Notes: generated by a model from the letters alone, not told the origin. DNA of 11,326 nucleotides from ATZT02 sp964639395 (GCA_964639395.1 CAZXCT010000041.1:1-11326); one strand, 5' to 3'. Numbered from the stretch's first letter, positions 1 through 6,507 are shown. Made by a program: numbers and translations.

Positions 1-75
1 ATCTCAAGTGGAGCAGGATTAGGTTTGGCATTAATTGCATCGTGGTTTGGGATTAGCCGTCATTTACGTGCATAA
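1..75 (+). CDS. ftsX: C-terminal end of a probable cell-division permease FtsX (partial)
   Basis: Frame 1 is open from the window edge to a TAA at 73-75 and encodes 24 residues: a hydrophobic helix rich in Gly, Ala and Leu followed by a basic tail ending SRHLRA. This matches the last transmembrane helix and short cytoplasmic tail of FtsX. The assignment leans on context, because ftsE-ftsX commonly precede an M23 coiled-coil peptidase, an S41 protease and smpB in Actinobacteria, and those three genes follow here. FtsX with the ATPase FtsE forms an ABC-type complex that activates periplasmic wall hydrolases at the septum. The fragment is too short for certainty and could be the end of another membrane protein. 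Confidence 0.5.
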   Translation: MSSGAGLGLALIASWFGISRHLRA

Positions 76-192
76 ATAGCCAACAGCGCCGACTGCGGTG
101 CTTGGAAAATGCGATACGCTTGTGGTACAAAAGTTACAGGTGTTATTTGAAGCACTGAACTAATTAATTTGCGAATCGAATAGGAGCCAATC

Positions 193-1362
193 TTGCGCCC
201 ACTTCGAAAATTCGCTGCATTGATTGTGGCGATCGCAATTTTGATGGGTATTAGCTATTCCGCTAATGCAGTCAGCACCAGCGTTGATGACCAAGTCGCT
301 GCTGCACAAGAAGACCTCAATGCTGCGAGTGAGGCGGTAAATGAAGCAGCGATTGAATTAAAAGAAGTTCAAGCCAAACTTCCTGCCGCTGAAGCAGCCT
401 TGCGTGAAGCCCGTCGCGAGTTGGGTGTGGCAAGAGATGAAGTAGCGCGAGCTGAAGCACTGTTAGCAGAGTTAGAAGCCAAACTGGGTGATACCCAATT
501 TAGATATGAAACTAATTTAGGTTTTGTTGGGGACGTGGCAAGAGATCTTTACTTGCAAGGTCCGCTTTCTACTTTAGATATTTTGCTTAACTCAACTGAT
601 CCTAATGATTTCACTCGCAGCATGATGACGATGCAAAGTTATATGCAAAATCAAGACAAGGTATTAAAAGAGTTAACAAATATTCAAGCAAGGCTACAGG
701 CTGAACAAGATGCAGTAACTGCACAGAAAATTAAATTAGAAGGAAAGCTCGCGACAGCAGAACAAGCTGCTGCTAAGGCTCGCAAAGCAGAGCAAGAGGT
801 ACAAGCTTTAATTGATCGACAACAGGCGGCACTTAAAAAAGCTGAAAAAGATCGCGAAGCAATTAGGCAGCGATATGAAGAATTAAAAAAAGAACAAGAA
901 CGTTTACGACAATTAGCTAGGCTTAGAGGTGGATTCTCTGGTAGTAGACCAGGTGAATTATTCTGGCCAGTTAATGGTGCGCGATTAAGCCAAAGCGTTG
1001 GCCCAAGGCGTCACCCGGTTTATGGTTATCGCTCTTGCCATACCGGAATCGACTTAGCCGCTCCAACCGGAACTCCGATTTATGCAACTGCAACTGGGGT
1101 AGTGACAGCAGTGACAAGTTTGCGGGCGTATGGAAACGTGGTGATCATGTATCACGGTGGTGGAATGTCAAGCATGTATGCACACCTTTCTCGTTTTAAT
1201 ACCAGAGTGGGTGCTGCGGTAGCAGTTGGCGATGTAATTGGTTACGTTGGTTCTACCGGTTGGTCAACTGGCCCACATTTACATTTTGAAGTGCATCTTG
1301 ATGGTGTCCCACATAATCCTTTGGGTTGGTTTGGGGCTAGCAAAGATCCAATAAGGTGTTAA
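193..1362 (+). CDS. Secreted coiled-coil M23 (LytM-type) peptidase, probable FtsEX-linked wall hydrolase
   Basis: The 389-residue protein starts at TTG, supported by AGGAG at 182-186 six bases upstream. Residues 1-26 form a signal peptide (basic start, hydrophobic core, ending SANA). Residues about 30-245 are heptad-rich Ala/Glu/Lys/Leu coiled coil, broken near 105-155. Residues about 253-385 are a LytM domain with apparently complete zinc and catalytic residues: H283 and D287 (HTGID), H331 (YAHLS), and H362 and H364 (HLHFEV). M23 enzymes with intact motifs cut peptidoglycan cross-bridges. The domain order resembles EnvC/PcsB-like proteins whose coiled coil docks on FtsX, and a probable ftsX end lies 117 bp upstream. 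The inferred role is daughter-cell separation outside the membrane. The exact bond cut cannot be read from sequence. Confidence 0.9.
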   Translation: MRPLRKFAALIVAIAILMGISYSANAVSTSVDDQVAAAQEDLNAASEAVNEAAIELKEVQAKLPAAEAALREARRELGVARDEVARAEALLAELEAKLGDTQFRYETNLGFVGDVARDLYLQGPLSTLDILLNSTDPNDFTRSMMTMQSYMQNQDKVLKELTNIQARLQAEQDAVTAQKIKLEGKLATAEQAAAKARKAEQEVQALIDRQQAALKKAEKDREAIRQRYEELKKEQERLRQLARLRGGFSGSRPGELFWPVNGARLSQSVGPRRHPVYGYRSCHTGIDLAAPTGTPIYATATGVVTAVTSLRAYGNVVIMYHGGGMSSMYAHLSRFNTRVGAAVAVGDVIGYVGSTGWSTGPHLHFEVHLDGVPHNPLGWFGASKDPIRC

Positions 1363-1389
1363 TTCTTTAACCACTAGAATTCACCAACC

Positions 1390-2268
1390 ATGACTAAAAA
1401 AGGCTTAATTCTTTTTGTTGCGCTCTCTATCATATGGGGGCTACCTTATTTTTTTATTAAAATTGCTGTAGTTGAAGTTGCACCAACTTTTCTCGTTTTT
1501 ATAAGAACTGCGTTAGCTGCAATCGTGATGTTGCTAATTGCTGCCAGACGCAATTCACTTAATAAAGTTTGGAAGCATTGGCGGTGGGTAGCACTTTTTG
1601 CTATCACAGAAATGATTGGGCCCTGGTGGTTAATTGCAGATGCAGAACGGACTTTAGATTCGGGATTAACGGGTCTTTTGCTAGCAACAGTGCCACTGTT
1701 CGGAACAATAATTGCTCGCTTTAGAGGGGACATAAGCGTAACTTCGCCTAGTCGCCTTTTTGGATTAATGGTTGGACTGCTGGGTGTATTTTTCTTAGTC
1801 GGAACCGACCATCCAACTGGTTCAATAACATCTTTCGCAGTTTTACAAATTATTCTGGCCTCGTTTGGTTATGCGCTTGGCCCAGTCATTATTAATACAA
1901 AACTAAGAAACATTTCTACCTCAGGTGTAATTGCAGTCTCTTTAGCAATGACTGCATTGTTTTACTCAGTACCTGGATACATCAATAGACCACAAGAGCT
2001 GCCTTCAGTTGCAGTTATTGGTTCAATTTTGGCGCTAGCACTACTCTGCACAGTTTTAGCATTCGTTATTTTCTTTGCTTTGATCGAAGAAATCGGCCCC
2101 GTCAAGGTAACTTTGATTACCTACTTCAATCCGGTAGTGGCACTACTTTTAGGCGTTTGGATTCTTACTGAGCCATTAACTTGGGGAATGTTAGTAGGTT
2201 TTCCTTTAATTTTGCTTGGCTCTTATCTTGCAGCTCGCCCTGAAGGTACGCCTACAATCGTAGAGTGA
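1390..2268 (+). CDS. EamA/DMT-family permease
   Basis: The 292-residue protein has about ten hydrophobic segments arranged as two EamA repeats. The first repeat opens with the family-like LSIIWGLPYFFIKIA stretch, and the second spans about residues 150-282. Drug/metabolite transporter proteins of this type export amino acids, metabolites or drugs, and the substrate cannot be told from sequence. The gene begins 27 bp after the M23 stop and its TGA overlaps the GTG of the following S41 protease by 4 bp, so at least those two are co-transcribed. There is no Shine-Dalgarno motif before the ATG at 1390. A TAGAAT box at 1375-1380 suggests its own leaderless-type promoter. The permease is an unusual insert between two peptidase genes that often sit close together in related genomes. 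Confidence 0.85.
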   Translation: MTKKGLILFVALSIIWGLPYFFIKIAVVEVAPTFLVFIRTALAAIVMLLIAARRNSLNKVWKHWRWVALFAITEMIGPWWLIADAERTLDSGLTGLLLATVPLFGTIIARFRGDISVTSPSRLFGLMVGLLGVFFLVGTDHPTGSITSFAVLQIILASFGYALGPVIINTKLRNISTSGVIAVSLAMTALFYSVPGYINRPQELPSVAVIGSILALALLCTVLAFVIFFALIEEIGPVKVTLITYFNPVVALLLGVWILTEPLTWGMLVGFPLILLGSYLAARPEGTPTIVE

Positions 2269-3413
2269 ACAACCGATTCTCGATTTCTGCAGCAGCCGCG
2301 CTATTGAGCGCAGTTGCGATATTTGCTTTGGGCTATTTTTCTGCCTCATTATTAGAGGAGCCAGCGCAAAGCCAAGGATTTTTAGATGAAGCAGTCGAAG
2401 TAATTTTTGAAACAAGTGCACAAGAAGTAGATAGAGACACACTTAGAAGTGCCGCTATTGATGGCATGTTGAAATCACTCGGTGATAGATGGAGCCAGTA
2501 TTTTCCATCAGGAAATTCTCGAACCTTCAAGGCAGCGGTCGAAGGCAGTTTTTCTGGTGTCGGAGTTTGGTTAAGAAACAGCGAGCTCGAAAAAATTCAG
2601 ATTGTCGCAGTGGTACCTGGATCTTCGGCTGAGACCGCCGGGGTGTTGGTCGGGGATTATCTAATCGCAGTGGATGGTAAAAAAGTTGAAGGTTTGACGC
2701 TGGGTGAAGTTACCGCAGCGCTCACCGATGATGAGAATTCAACTGTTCGACTCTCGCTCGAAACTGATAATCAGATTAGAGCGGTATCTGTGACTCGTCA
2801 AAATATTGAAATTAATCCGGTGACTATTTCGACCTTAGCAAGTGGAGTTACGGTAATTAAAATTTCTGATTTTGCACGGGGAACCGCAAGAGATGTTCGT
2901 AGCGCTTTGGCAACTCAAATTGGCGAGAGAAGTGGTGTGGTTCTAGATTTACGGGGTAATTCTGGCGGTTTAGTGACTGAGGCGGTTGAGGTTGCCGGAA
3001 CATTTTTAAACGGTGGTGCCGTGGTTGAGTTTCATAAAGCAAATACCGCGCCTCAAATATTAAAAGCAAGTGCGCAAGGTGACGGGGCAACACCGTTAGT
3101 AATCTTGGTAGATGCAGCAACCGCGTCAGCCGCTGAGATTGTTGCCGCCGCATTACAAGATCGTTCGCGAGCTGTAATCGTTGGTGAAAACACCTACGGT
3201 AAAGCTGCAGTGCAAGATATTAAAACGTTAAGCGACGGAAGCATCATCGAACTAACGGTGGGTTATTACGTGACTCCAAATGGTAATCGAATTGATGGGG
3301 TCGGGGTCGCACCAGATATTTTTGTTGCGCGGGATGATGAAAATATTTCTGCTGAAAACAGAGCCTTGCAGGTTTTAGACGGCCTGGTAGCTGCAGCAGC
3401 TACGCGAGGTTAG
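2265..3413 (+). CDS. S41 carboxy-terminal processing serine protease (CtpA/CtpB type)
   Basis: The 382-residue protein has an N-terminal hydrophobic segment (about 7-30) that should act as a signal anchor, placing the enzyme outside the membrane. A PDZ domain covers about 90-178, containing GVGVWL and the PGSSAETAGV region. The S41 protease core covers about 185-355. The Ser-Lys dyad appears as S288 in TASAAE and K313 in TYGKA, after the substrate-pocket strand LDLRGNSGG. The family trims or degrades proteins from their C-termini, often regulating wall hydrolases or signalling proteins, and a hydrolase target such as the upstream M23 enzyme is only an inference. The GTG start overlaps the permease stop by 4 bp and has little Shine-Dalgarno support, so translation is probably coupled. 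smpB begins 2 bp after its stop. Confidence 0.92.
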   Translation: MNNRFSISAAAALLSAVAIFALGYFSASLLEEPAQSQGFLDEAVEVIFETSAQEVDRDTLRSAAIDGMLKSLGDRWSQYFPSGNSRTFKAAVEGSFSGVGVWLRNSELEKIQIVAVVPGSSAETAGVLVGDYLIAVDGKKVEGLTLGEVTAALTDDENSTVRLSLETDNQIRAVSVTRQNIEINPVTISTLASGVTVIKISDFARGTARDVRSALATQIGERSGVVLDLRGNSGGLVTEAVEVAGTFLNGGAVVEFHKANTAPQILKASAQGDGATPLVILVDAATASAAEIVAAALQDRSRAVIVGENTYGKAAVQDIKTLSDGSIIELTVGYYVTPNGNRIDGVGVAPDIFVARDDENISAENRALQVLDGLVAAAATRG

Positions 3414-3415
3414 TC

Positions 3416-3886
3416 ATGCGAGAAAAAGGCAAAAAATTAATCGCGCAAAACAAAAAAGCGCGTCACGATTATTCGTTAAGCGATTTTGTAGAAGCCGGCA
3501 TTGTCTTGGTGGGTACTGAAGTTAAATCTTTACGGGCAGGTCGGGCATCATTAACTGATGGATTTGCTCAAATTCGAGAAGGTCAAGTTTGGCTACACAA
3601 CGTACATATTCCTGAATATGACGCTGGCACTTGGACAAATCATGAGCCGCGCAGAACCAGAAAACTACTAATTCATAAGAGTGAAATCAATAAACTTCTA
3701 AAACTCACCAAAGACCCTGGCATTACTTTGGTACCTACAAGTATTTACTTTAAAGATGGCTACGCCAAAGTAGAAATTGCTGTGGCAAAGGGGCGCAAGG
3801 CGCACGATAAACGTGAAGCCATTAAAGAGCGGATGGCAAAACGAGAAGCAGATGTTGCAACTGGCCGCAGAAATAAGGGTAAGTAG
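3416..3886 (+). CDS. smpB: SsrA-binding protein SmpB
   Basis: This 156-residue protein matches SmpB over its full length. It has the N-terminal NKKARHDY segment, the OB-fold core with GTEVKSLRAGRASLTDGFA and the HNVHIPEYDAGTWTNHEP region, and a basic C-terminal tail (KGRKAHDKREAIKERMAKRE) that enters the ribosomal mRNA channel. SmpB binds the tRNA-like domain of tmRNA and delivers it to stalled ribosomes, so the nascent chain is tagged and the ribosome released. A GAGG at 3407-3410, inside the end of the S41 gene, gives a well-spaced ribosome binding site. Its RNA partner ssrA begins 57 bp downstream, the arrangement seen in many bacteria. Confidence 0.98.
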   Translation: MREKGKKLIAQNKKARHDYSLSDFVEAGIVLVGTEVKSLRAGRASLTDGFAQIREGQVWLHNVHIPEYDAGTWTNHEPRRTRKLLIHKSEINKLLKLTKDPGITLVPTSIYFKDGYAKVEIAVAKGRKAHDKREAIKERMAKREADVATGRRNKGK

Positions 3887-3901
3887 CTACTGACAAAATA
3901 T

Positions 3902-3935
3902 TTGACTCCCGAATGCGTTATCCTATTAGTACAAT
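3902..3935 (+). promoter_or_regulatory. Probable ssrA promoter
   Basis: A good -35 hexamer, TTGACT, sits at 3902-3907. Two -10 candidates follow: TATTAG at 3924-3929 (16-base spacer) and TACAAT at 3930-3935 (22-base spacer, but better placed for a start next to the mature tmRNA 5' end at 3944). The region lies between the smpB stop and ssrA and holds nothing else. Which -10 is used cannot be decided by eye. Confidence 0.55.
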
Positions 3936-3943
3936 TAAATAGC

Positions 3944-4315
3944 GGGGGTGAACGGTTTCGACAACGGATGTTGAGACAAGAGAAGCGGGCCGAGGTTCAA
4001 GATAGATCTCGTAAACCATATCTTGAAAAAATAAGTGCCAATAAAAAGAGCACTGACTTCGCACTTGCTGCTTAATAGCACAAGCGCCTAAGAAGTCCGT
4101 CAGCTTGAGAATTCCTTCGACTCAAGATCTGGCGTCGCAAGAAGGATCACCAATCGCTCGGGTCACGAGGGCGTGCGGAAAATAAACAGTGACTTTGACC
4201 GTGTTGCTTGCAGGGCCACAAGAAACAAGCAGGTCAAGAACACGTAATAGTGGCTGCGCCCGGAGAAGTCTTGAATCGTCACCGATGGACGCGGGTTCAA
4301 TTCCCGCCACCTCCA
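3944..4315 (+). ncRNA. ssrA: Transfer-messenger RNA (tmRNA)
   Basis: The 5' end GGGGGTGAACGGTTTCGAC is the standard tmRNA start. Its first seven bases pair with CACCTCC at 4308-4314 (one G-U pair) to close the acceptor stem, with discriminator A4315. A T-arm with five-pair stem GCGGG/CCCGC and loop TTCAATT lies at 4291-4307. The internal tag reading frame runs from GCC at 4037 to TAA at 4073-4075, followed by TAG, and encodes ANKKSTDFALAA, ending in the ALAA-type degron seen by ClpXP. It is a one-piece tmRNA of about 372 nt. The gene continues CCT rather than CCA, so the last base must be supplied by CCA-adding enzyme or repair. The minus-strand methyltransferase ends at 4317 and no conventional terminator separates the two. 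Confidence 0.97.
4037..4075 (+). other. tmRNA proteolysis-tag reading frame (ANKKSTDFALAA)
   Basis: The resume codon GCC at 4037-4039 begins a 12-codon frame inside ssrA that ends at TAA 4073-4075, with TAG immediately after as a back-up stop. The encoded peptide starts with Ala-Asn and ends Ala-Leu-Ala-Ala, the typical bacterial tag layout. The ALAA end is the signal read by ClpXP and its adaptors. The Lys-Lys-Ser-Thr-Asp centre is the variable part. Confidence 0.93.
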
Positions 4316-4316
4316 C

Positions 4317-5075
4317 CTATTTTTTTGTAAGAATTATTAAATGATTATTTGATTCTTCTTTAATGTCAGCAAATGAAAGCAGCATGGCTAGCGGAAACAT
4401 AATTAGCGCAGCCAGCATTTGAAGTGGCAACGTTAGCCAGAATAAAAAACCTCTATTTTTATAAAGTGGATCAAAATAGTAATCATTTTTAAATACTGGC
4501 CAAAACATTAGAAATAATCTTGAGGCAATCGTGCGCCAAGCACCACCCAATGGTTTCCAATTTTCAATCTCAAAGCCACTCCGCTTGGCTGCTTCAAAAA
4601 GCCAATGATGAGTTAAATTTTGATAATGAAACGGTATGCCGTGCAAAGTACCGGTTTGCGGCACTAGCACAATGAATTTTCCGCCAGGCTTTAATATTCG
4701 TGCCGCCTCTTTAAAAACTCTAAAAGGCTCAAAAATTAATTCTAAAACTTGAATACATATCGCCGTGTCTGAAGACCTGTTTTTTAAAGGCAGATGTTGC
4801 CCATCACCAGCAATTAGAAAAACTTTGCTACTCGCTTGATCAGGAAGTAGCTCAGGTGTTGGCTCAACTACAAAATAATTATTCCAAGTGGATTTGTTCA
4901 ATCTTTTAAAGAAAGAGCCTCCGCCTATATCGACTACAGTTCCGAGCTCTCCGGCCAAGACTTCATATAAGGGCTTTGAGAGGTAGTCCCGCAATTTGTA
5001 GGTAAGCCTGATTGCTAGTGATTTTTCTTGTATTGAAGCCAAGTGAGCCGCTCTCTTAATTTTTCTCTGCCCCAA
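4317..5075 (-). CDS. Class I SAM-dependent methyltransferase with hydrophobic C-terminus
   Basis: The 252-residue protein carries a Methyltransf_11-type SAM fold: motif I VVDIGGGSFF at 47-56, an acidic end of strand 2 at E71, AGDGQHLPL at 89-97 with D91, an Asp in SSDTAICIQVLE (101-112), and LKPGGKFIVLVP at 128-139. Residues about 208-236 are strongly hydrophobic, so the protein probably sits on or in the membrane. That suggests a lipid, quinone or glycan-lipid substrate, but no substrate can be named. The start is uncertain: TTG at 5073-5075 is the first possible start after an in-frame upstream stop and has no clear Shine-Dalgarno, and a TTG eleven codons later is an alternative. The stop codon lies on the CC that follows the tmRNA discriminator base, so the gene is fully convergent with ssrA. 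Confidence 0.8.
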   Translation of the reverse strand: MGQRKIKRAAHLASIQEKSLAIRLTYKLRDYLSKPLYEVLAGELGTVVDIGGGSFFKRLNKSTWNNYFVVEPTPELLPDQASSKVFLIAGDGQHLPLKNRSSDTAICIQVLELIFEPFRVFKEAARILKPGGKFIVLVPQTGTLHGIPFHYQNLTHHWLFEAAKRSGFEIENWKPLGGAWRTIASRLFLMFWPVFKNDYYFDPLYKNRGFLFWLTLPLQMLAALIMFPLAMLLSFADIKEESNNHLIILTKK

Positions 5076-5144
5076 AAGGATATAAAAGAGCGGTGGCGTA
5101 CGCTAGGGGTAGTTGCAAGTTGATCTTTCTTAGGTGTCTGTGAT

Positions 5145-5163
5145 GCCGCGGAAGGTACGCGGC
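5145..5163 (+). promoter_or_regulatory. GC-rich hairpin in the csp leader region
   Basis: GCCGCG (5145-5150) and CGCGGC (5158-5163) form a perfect six-pair stem with a seven-base loop, about 60 bases upstream of the cold-shock ATG. It lies between the csp and methyltransferase starts, in otherwise noncoding DNA. Cold-shock mRNAs often have structured leaders that control translation, so it may belong to such a leader. No T-tract follows it, so it is not a terminator. I see no convincing -35/-10 pair that fixes the transcript start. Confidence 0.45.
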
Positions 5164-5224
5164 GAGTGACTCCTTGTTAGCAAAAGTTGGCAAGGCACAT
5201 TCCAAATAGCAGGAGATAGAAAAT

Positions 5225-5428
5225 ATGCCAGCAGGCAGCGTCAAATGGTTCAATTCAGAAAAGGGCTTTGGATTCATCGCCCCCGATGAAGGAGGGCCAG
5301 ACGTATTCGTGCATTACTCAGCGATTCAAAGCGATGGTTATCGCTCATTGAATGAAGAGCAACGTGTCGAATTCGACATCACAGAAGGCCAGAAAGGTCC
5401 ACAAGCCGCAAACGTGCGCGCTATATAG
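5225..5428 (+). CDS. Cold-shock protein (CspA family)
   Basis: This 67-residue, single-domain protein is the usual size for CspA-type RNA chaperones. It begins with the conserved GSVKWFNSEKGFGFI block, with RNP1 at K13-I18 and RNP2 at V27-Y31 (VFVHY), so the nucleic-acid-facing aromatic residues W8, F15, F17, F28 and H30 are all present. These proteins bind single-stranded RNA and DNA and melt secondary structure, aiding translation and transcription in the cold or during growth. A strong AGGAG at 5211-5215 precedes the ATG by nine bases. The gene stands alone, with a leader containing a GC-rich hairpin and a strong terminator 19 bases after its stop. Which csp paralogue this is cannot be told. 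Confidence 0.97.
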   Translation: MPAGSVKWFNSEKGFGFIAPDEGGPDVFVHYSAIQSDGYRSLNEEQRVEFDITEGQKGPQAANVRAI

Positions 5429-5446
5429 GACTCAAGTCTTCACACA

Positions 5447-5484
5447 AATAAAGCCCCGAATTTATTCGGGGCTTTATTCTTTTT
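5447..5484 (+). terminator. Strong intrinsic terminator between csp and the carbamoyltransferase
   Basis: AATAAAGCCCCGAA (5447-5460) and its exact reverse complement (5465-5478) form a 14-pair stem around a four-base TTTA loop. It is followed by CTTTTT at 5479-5484. It clearly ends the csp transcript. The left arm is A-rich at its base, so it could also terminate the convergent carbamoyltransferase mRNA, although no long T-tract lies on that side. The T-tract overlaps the stop codon (5483-5485) of the carbamoyltransferase gene. Confidence 0.93.
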
Positions 5485-6469
5485 AAAGTATTGCTACTAA
5501 AACTGCTTTTATTGAGTGCATTCTATTTTCAGCTTGATCAAAAACTATTGAGGCATCAGACTCAAAAACTTCATCCGTAACTTCTAAACCCTCAAGATTA
5601 AATTCTTCTGAAATTTCTTTGCCAAGATTGGTGCTTGCATCATGAAAAGCAGGAAGACAATGCATAAATTTTACATTTGGATTATTGGTTTGTTCAATAA
5701 TCTTTGCATCTACTCGATACGGACTTAGTAGGGCTACTCTTTCTTTCCATACTGATTTGGCTTCTCCCATTGAAACCCAAACATCTGTATGGATAAAATC
5801 AACATTCTTTATTCCTTGGGCAATATTTTCAGTTATATTAATTTTTGAGTTCGATATTTTAGCGAGTTGCTGGGCTAACGCTTGAACTTCATTGACAGGT
5901 TGAAGCTGAGTCGGAGCCACAATATTGACCTGGGCACCAAGCAGGGCACCAGTAATCAATAAAGAATTACCCATATTATTTCTAGCATCGCCAAGATAGG
6001 CAAAAGAAATTTCAGAAAAGTCTTTTTTACTTGCTTCTTTCATGGTTAAAAAATCAGCTAACATCTGCGTGGGATGCCACTGATCAGTTAAGGCATTTAT
6101 TACGGGCACTTGTGAGTGATGGGCGAGTGACTCAACAATCGATTGATCAAATCCGCGATAGCTAATTGCGTCATAAATTCTTGAAAGCACTCGAGCGGTG
6201 TCTGCTATCGATTCTTTGTGGCCAATTTGTGAGCTAGTTGAATCTAAAAATGTCACATTTGCACCTTGGTCGTAAGCGGCAACTTCTAGTGCGGCCCGGG
6301 TATGGGTGGAGGTCTTTTCAAAAATTAAGGCAATATTTTTACCAAGTAGGCGCTTTACTTCGGTGGTATTTTTCTTGTCAGACTTCAATTTGCTAGCTAG
6401 ATCTATTAGGTATTCAAATTCGGCTTTAGTGAAGTCGGCTTCTTTTAAAAAATCACGCCCTTGCAGCAT
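5483..6469 (-). CDS. argF: Ornithine carbamoyltransferase
   Basis: The 328-residue protein transfers a carbamoyl group from carbamoyl phosphate to ornithine to give citrulline, for arginine synthesis, or runs in reverse in the deiminase pathway. Visible motifs are the phosphate loop at 54-58, YRG with R105, HPTQ at 132-135, GDARNNMGNS at 160-169, TDVWVSMGE (ornithine loop) at 228-236 and HCLPAFHD at 270-277. The phosphate loop reads S-T-H-T-R where the family normally has S-T-R-T-R, so H56 replaces an Arg that binds carbamoyl phosphate. Length and wording (EVAAYDQGA, SQIGHKES, FESDASIVFDQAENRMH) resemble the ArgI/ArcB group of Proteobacteria and Firmicutes rather than the shorter actinobacterial ArgF. 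No other arginine gene is adjacent. AGGAG at 6480-6484 supports the ATG at 6467-6469. Confidence 0.92.
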   Translation of the reverse strand: MLQGRDFLKEADFTKAEFEYLIDLASKLKSDKKNTTEVKRLLGKNIALIFEKTSTHTRAALEVAAYDQGANVTFLDSTSSQIGHKESIADTARVLSRIYDAISYRGFDQSIVESLAHHSQVPVINALTDQWHPTQMLADFLTMKEASKKDFSEISFAYLGDARNNMGNSLLITGALLGAQVNIVAPTQLQPVNEVQALAQQLAKISNSKINITENIAQGIKNVDFIHTDVWVSMGEAKSVWKERVALLSPYRVDAKIIEQTNNPNVKFMHCLPAFHDASTNLGKEISEEFNLEGLEVTDEVFESDASIVFDQAENRMHSIKAVLVAIL

Positions 6470-6507
6470 TTAGTGACTTCTCCTAAATTAGAGTTTGAAT
6501 ACCAGAC

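Noticed and set aside
83..106. AGCGCC/GGTGCT imperfect stem after the ftsX end.
   Set aside because: No T-tract follows it and one pair is G-U, so it does not qualify as a terminator.
2857..3153. Minus-strand open frame of about 98 codons inside the S41 protease gene.
   Set aside because: Leu/Arg/Gln/His-rich translation typical of an antisense shadow of a real gene.
4122..4316. Minus-strand open frame lying wholly inside ssrA.
   Set aside because: It is antisense to an unambiguous tmRNA and the peptide has no coding character; chance frame. Similar antisense peptides are sometimes wrongly annotated as proteins.
5056..5277. Minus-strand open frame overlapping the methyltransferase start and the csp start.
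   Set aside because: It runs antisense across the csp leader and first codons, has no ribosome site and no recognisable family.
6494..6500. TTTGAAT upstream of the carbamoyltransferase resembles half of an ArgR operator.
   Set aside because: No second half-site at the right spacing, and such a short match is expected by chance in AT-rich DNA.
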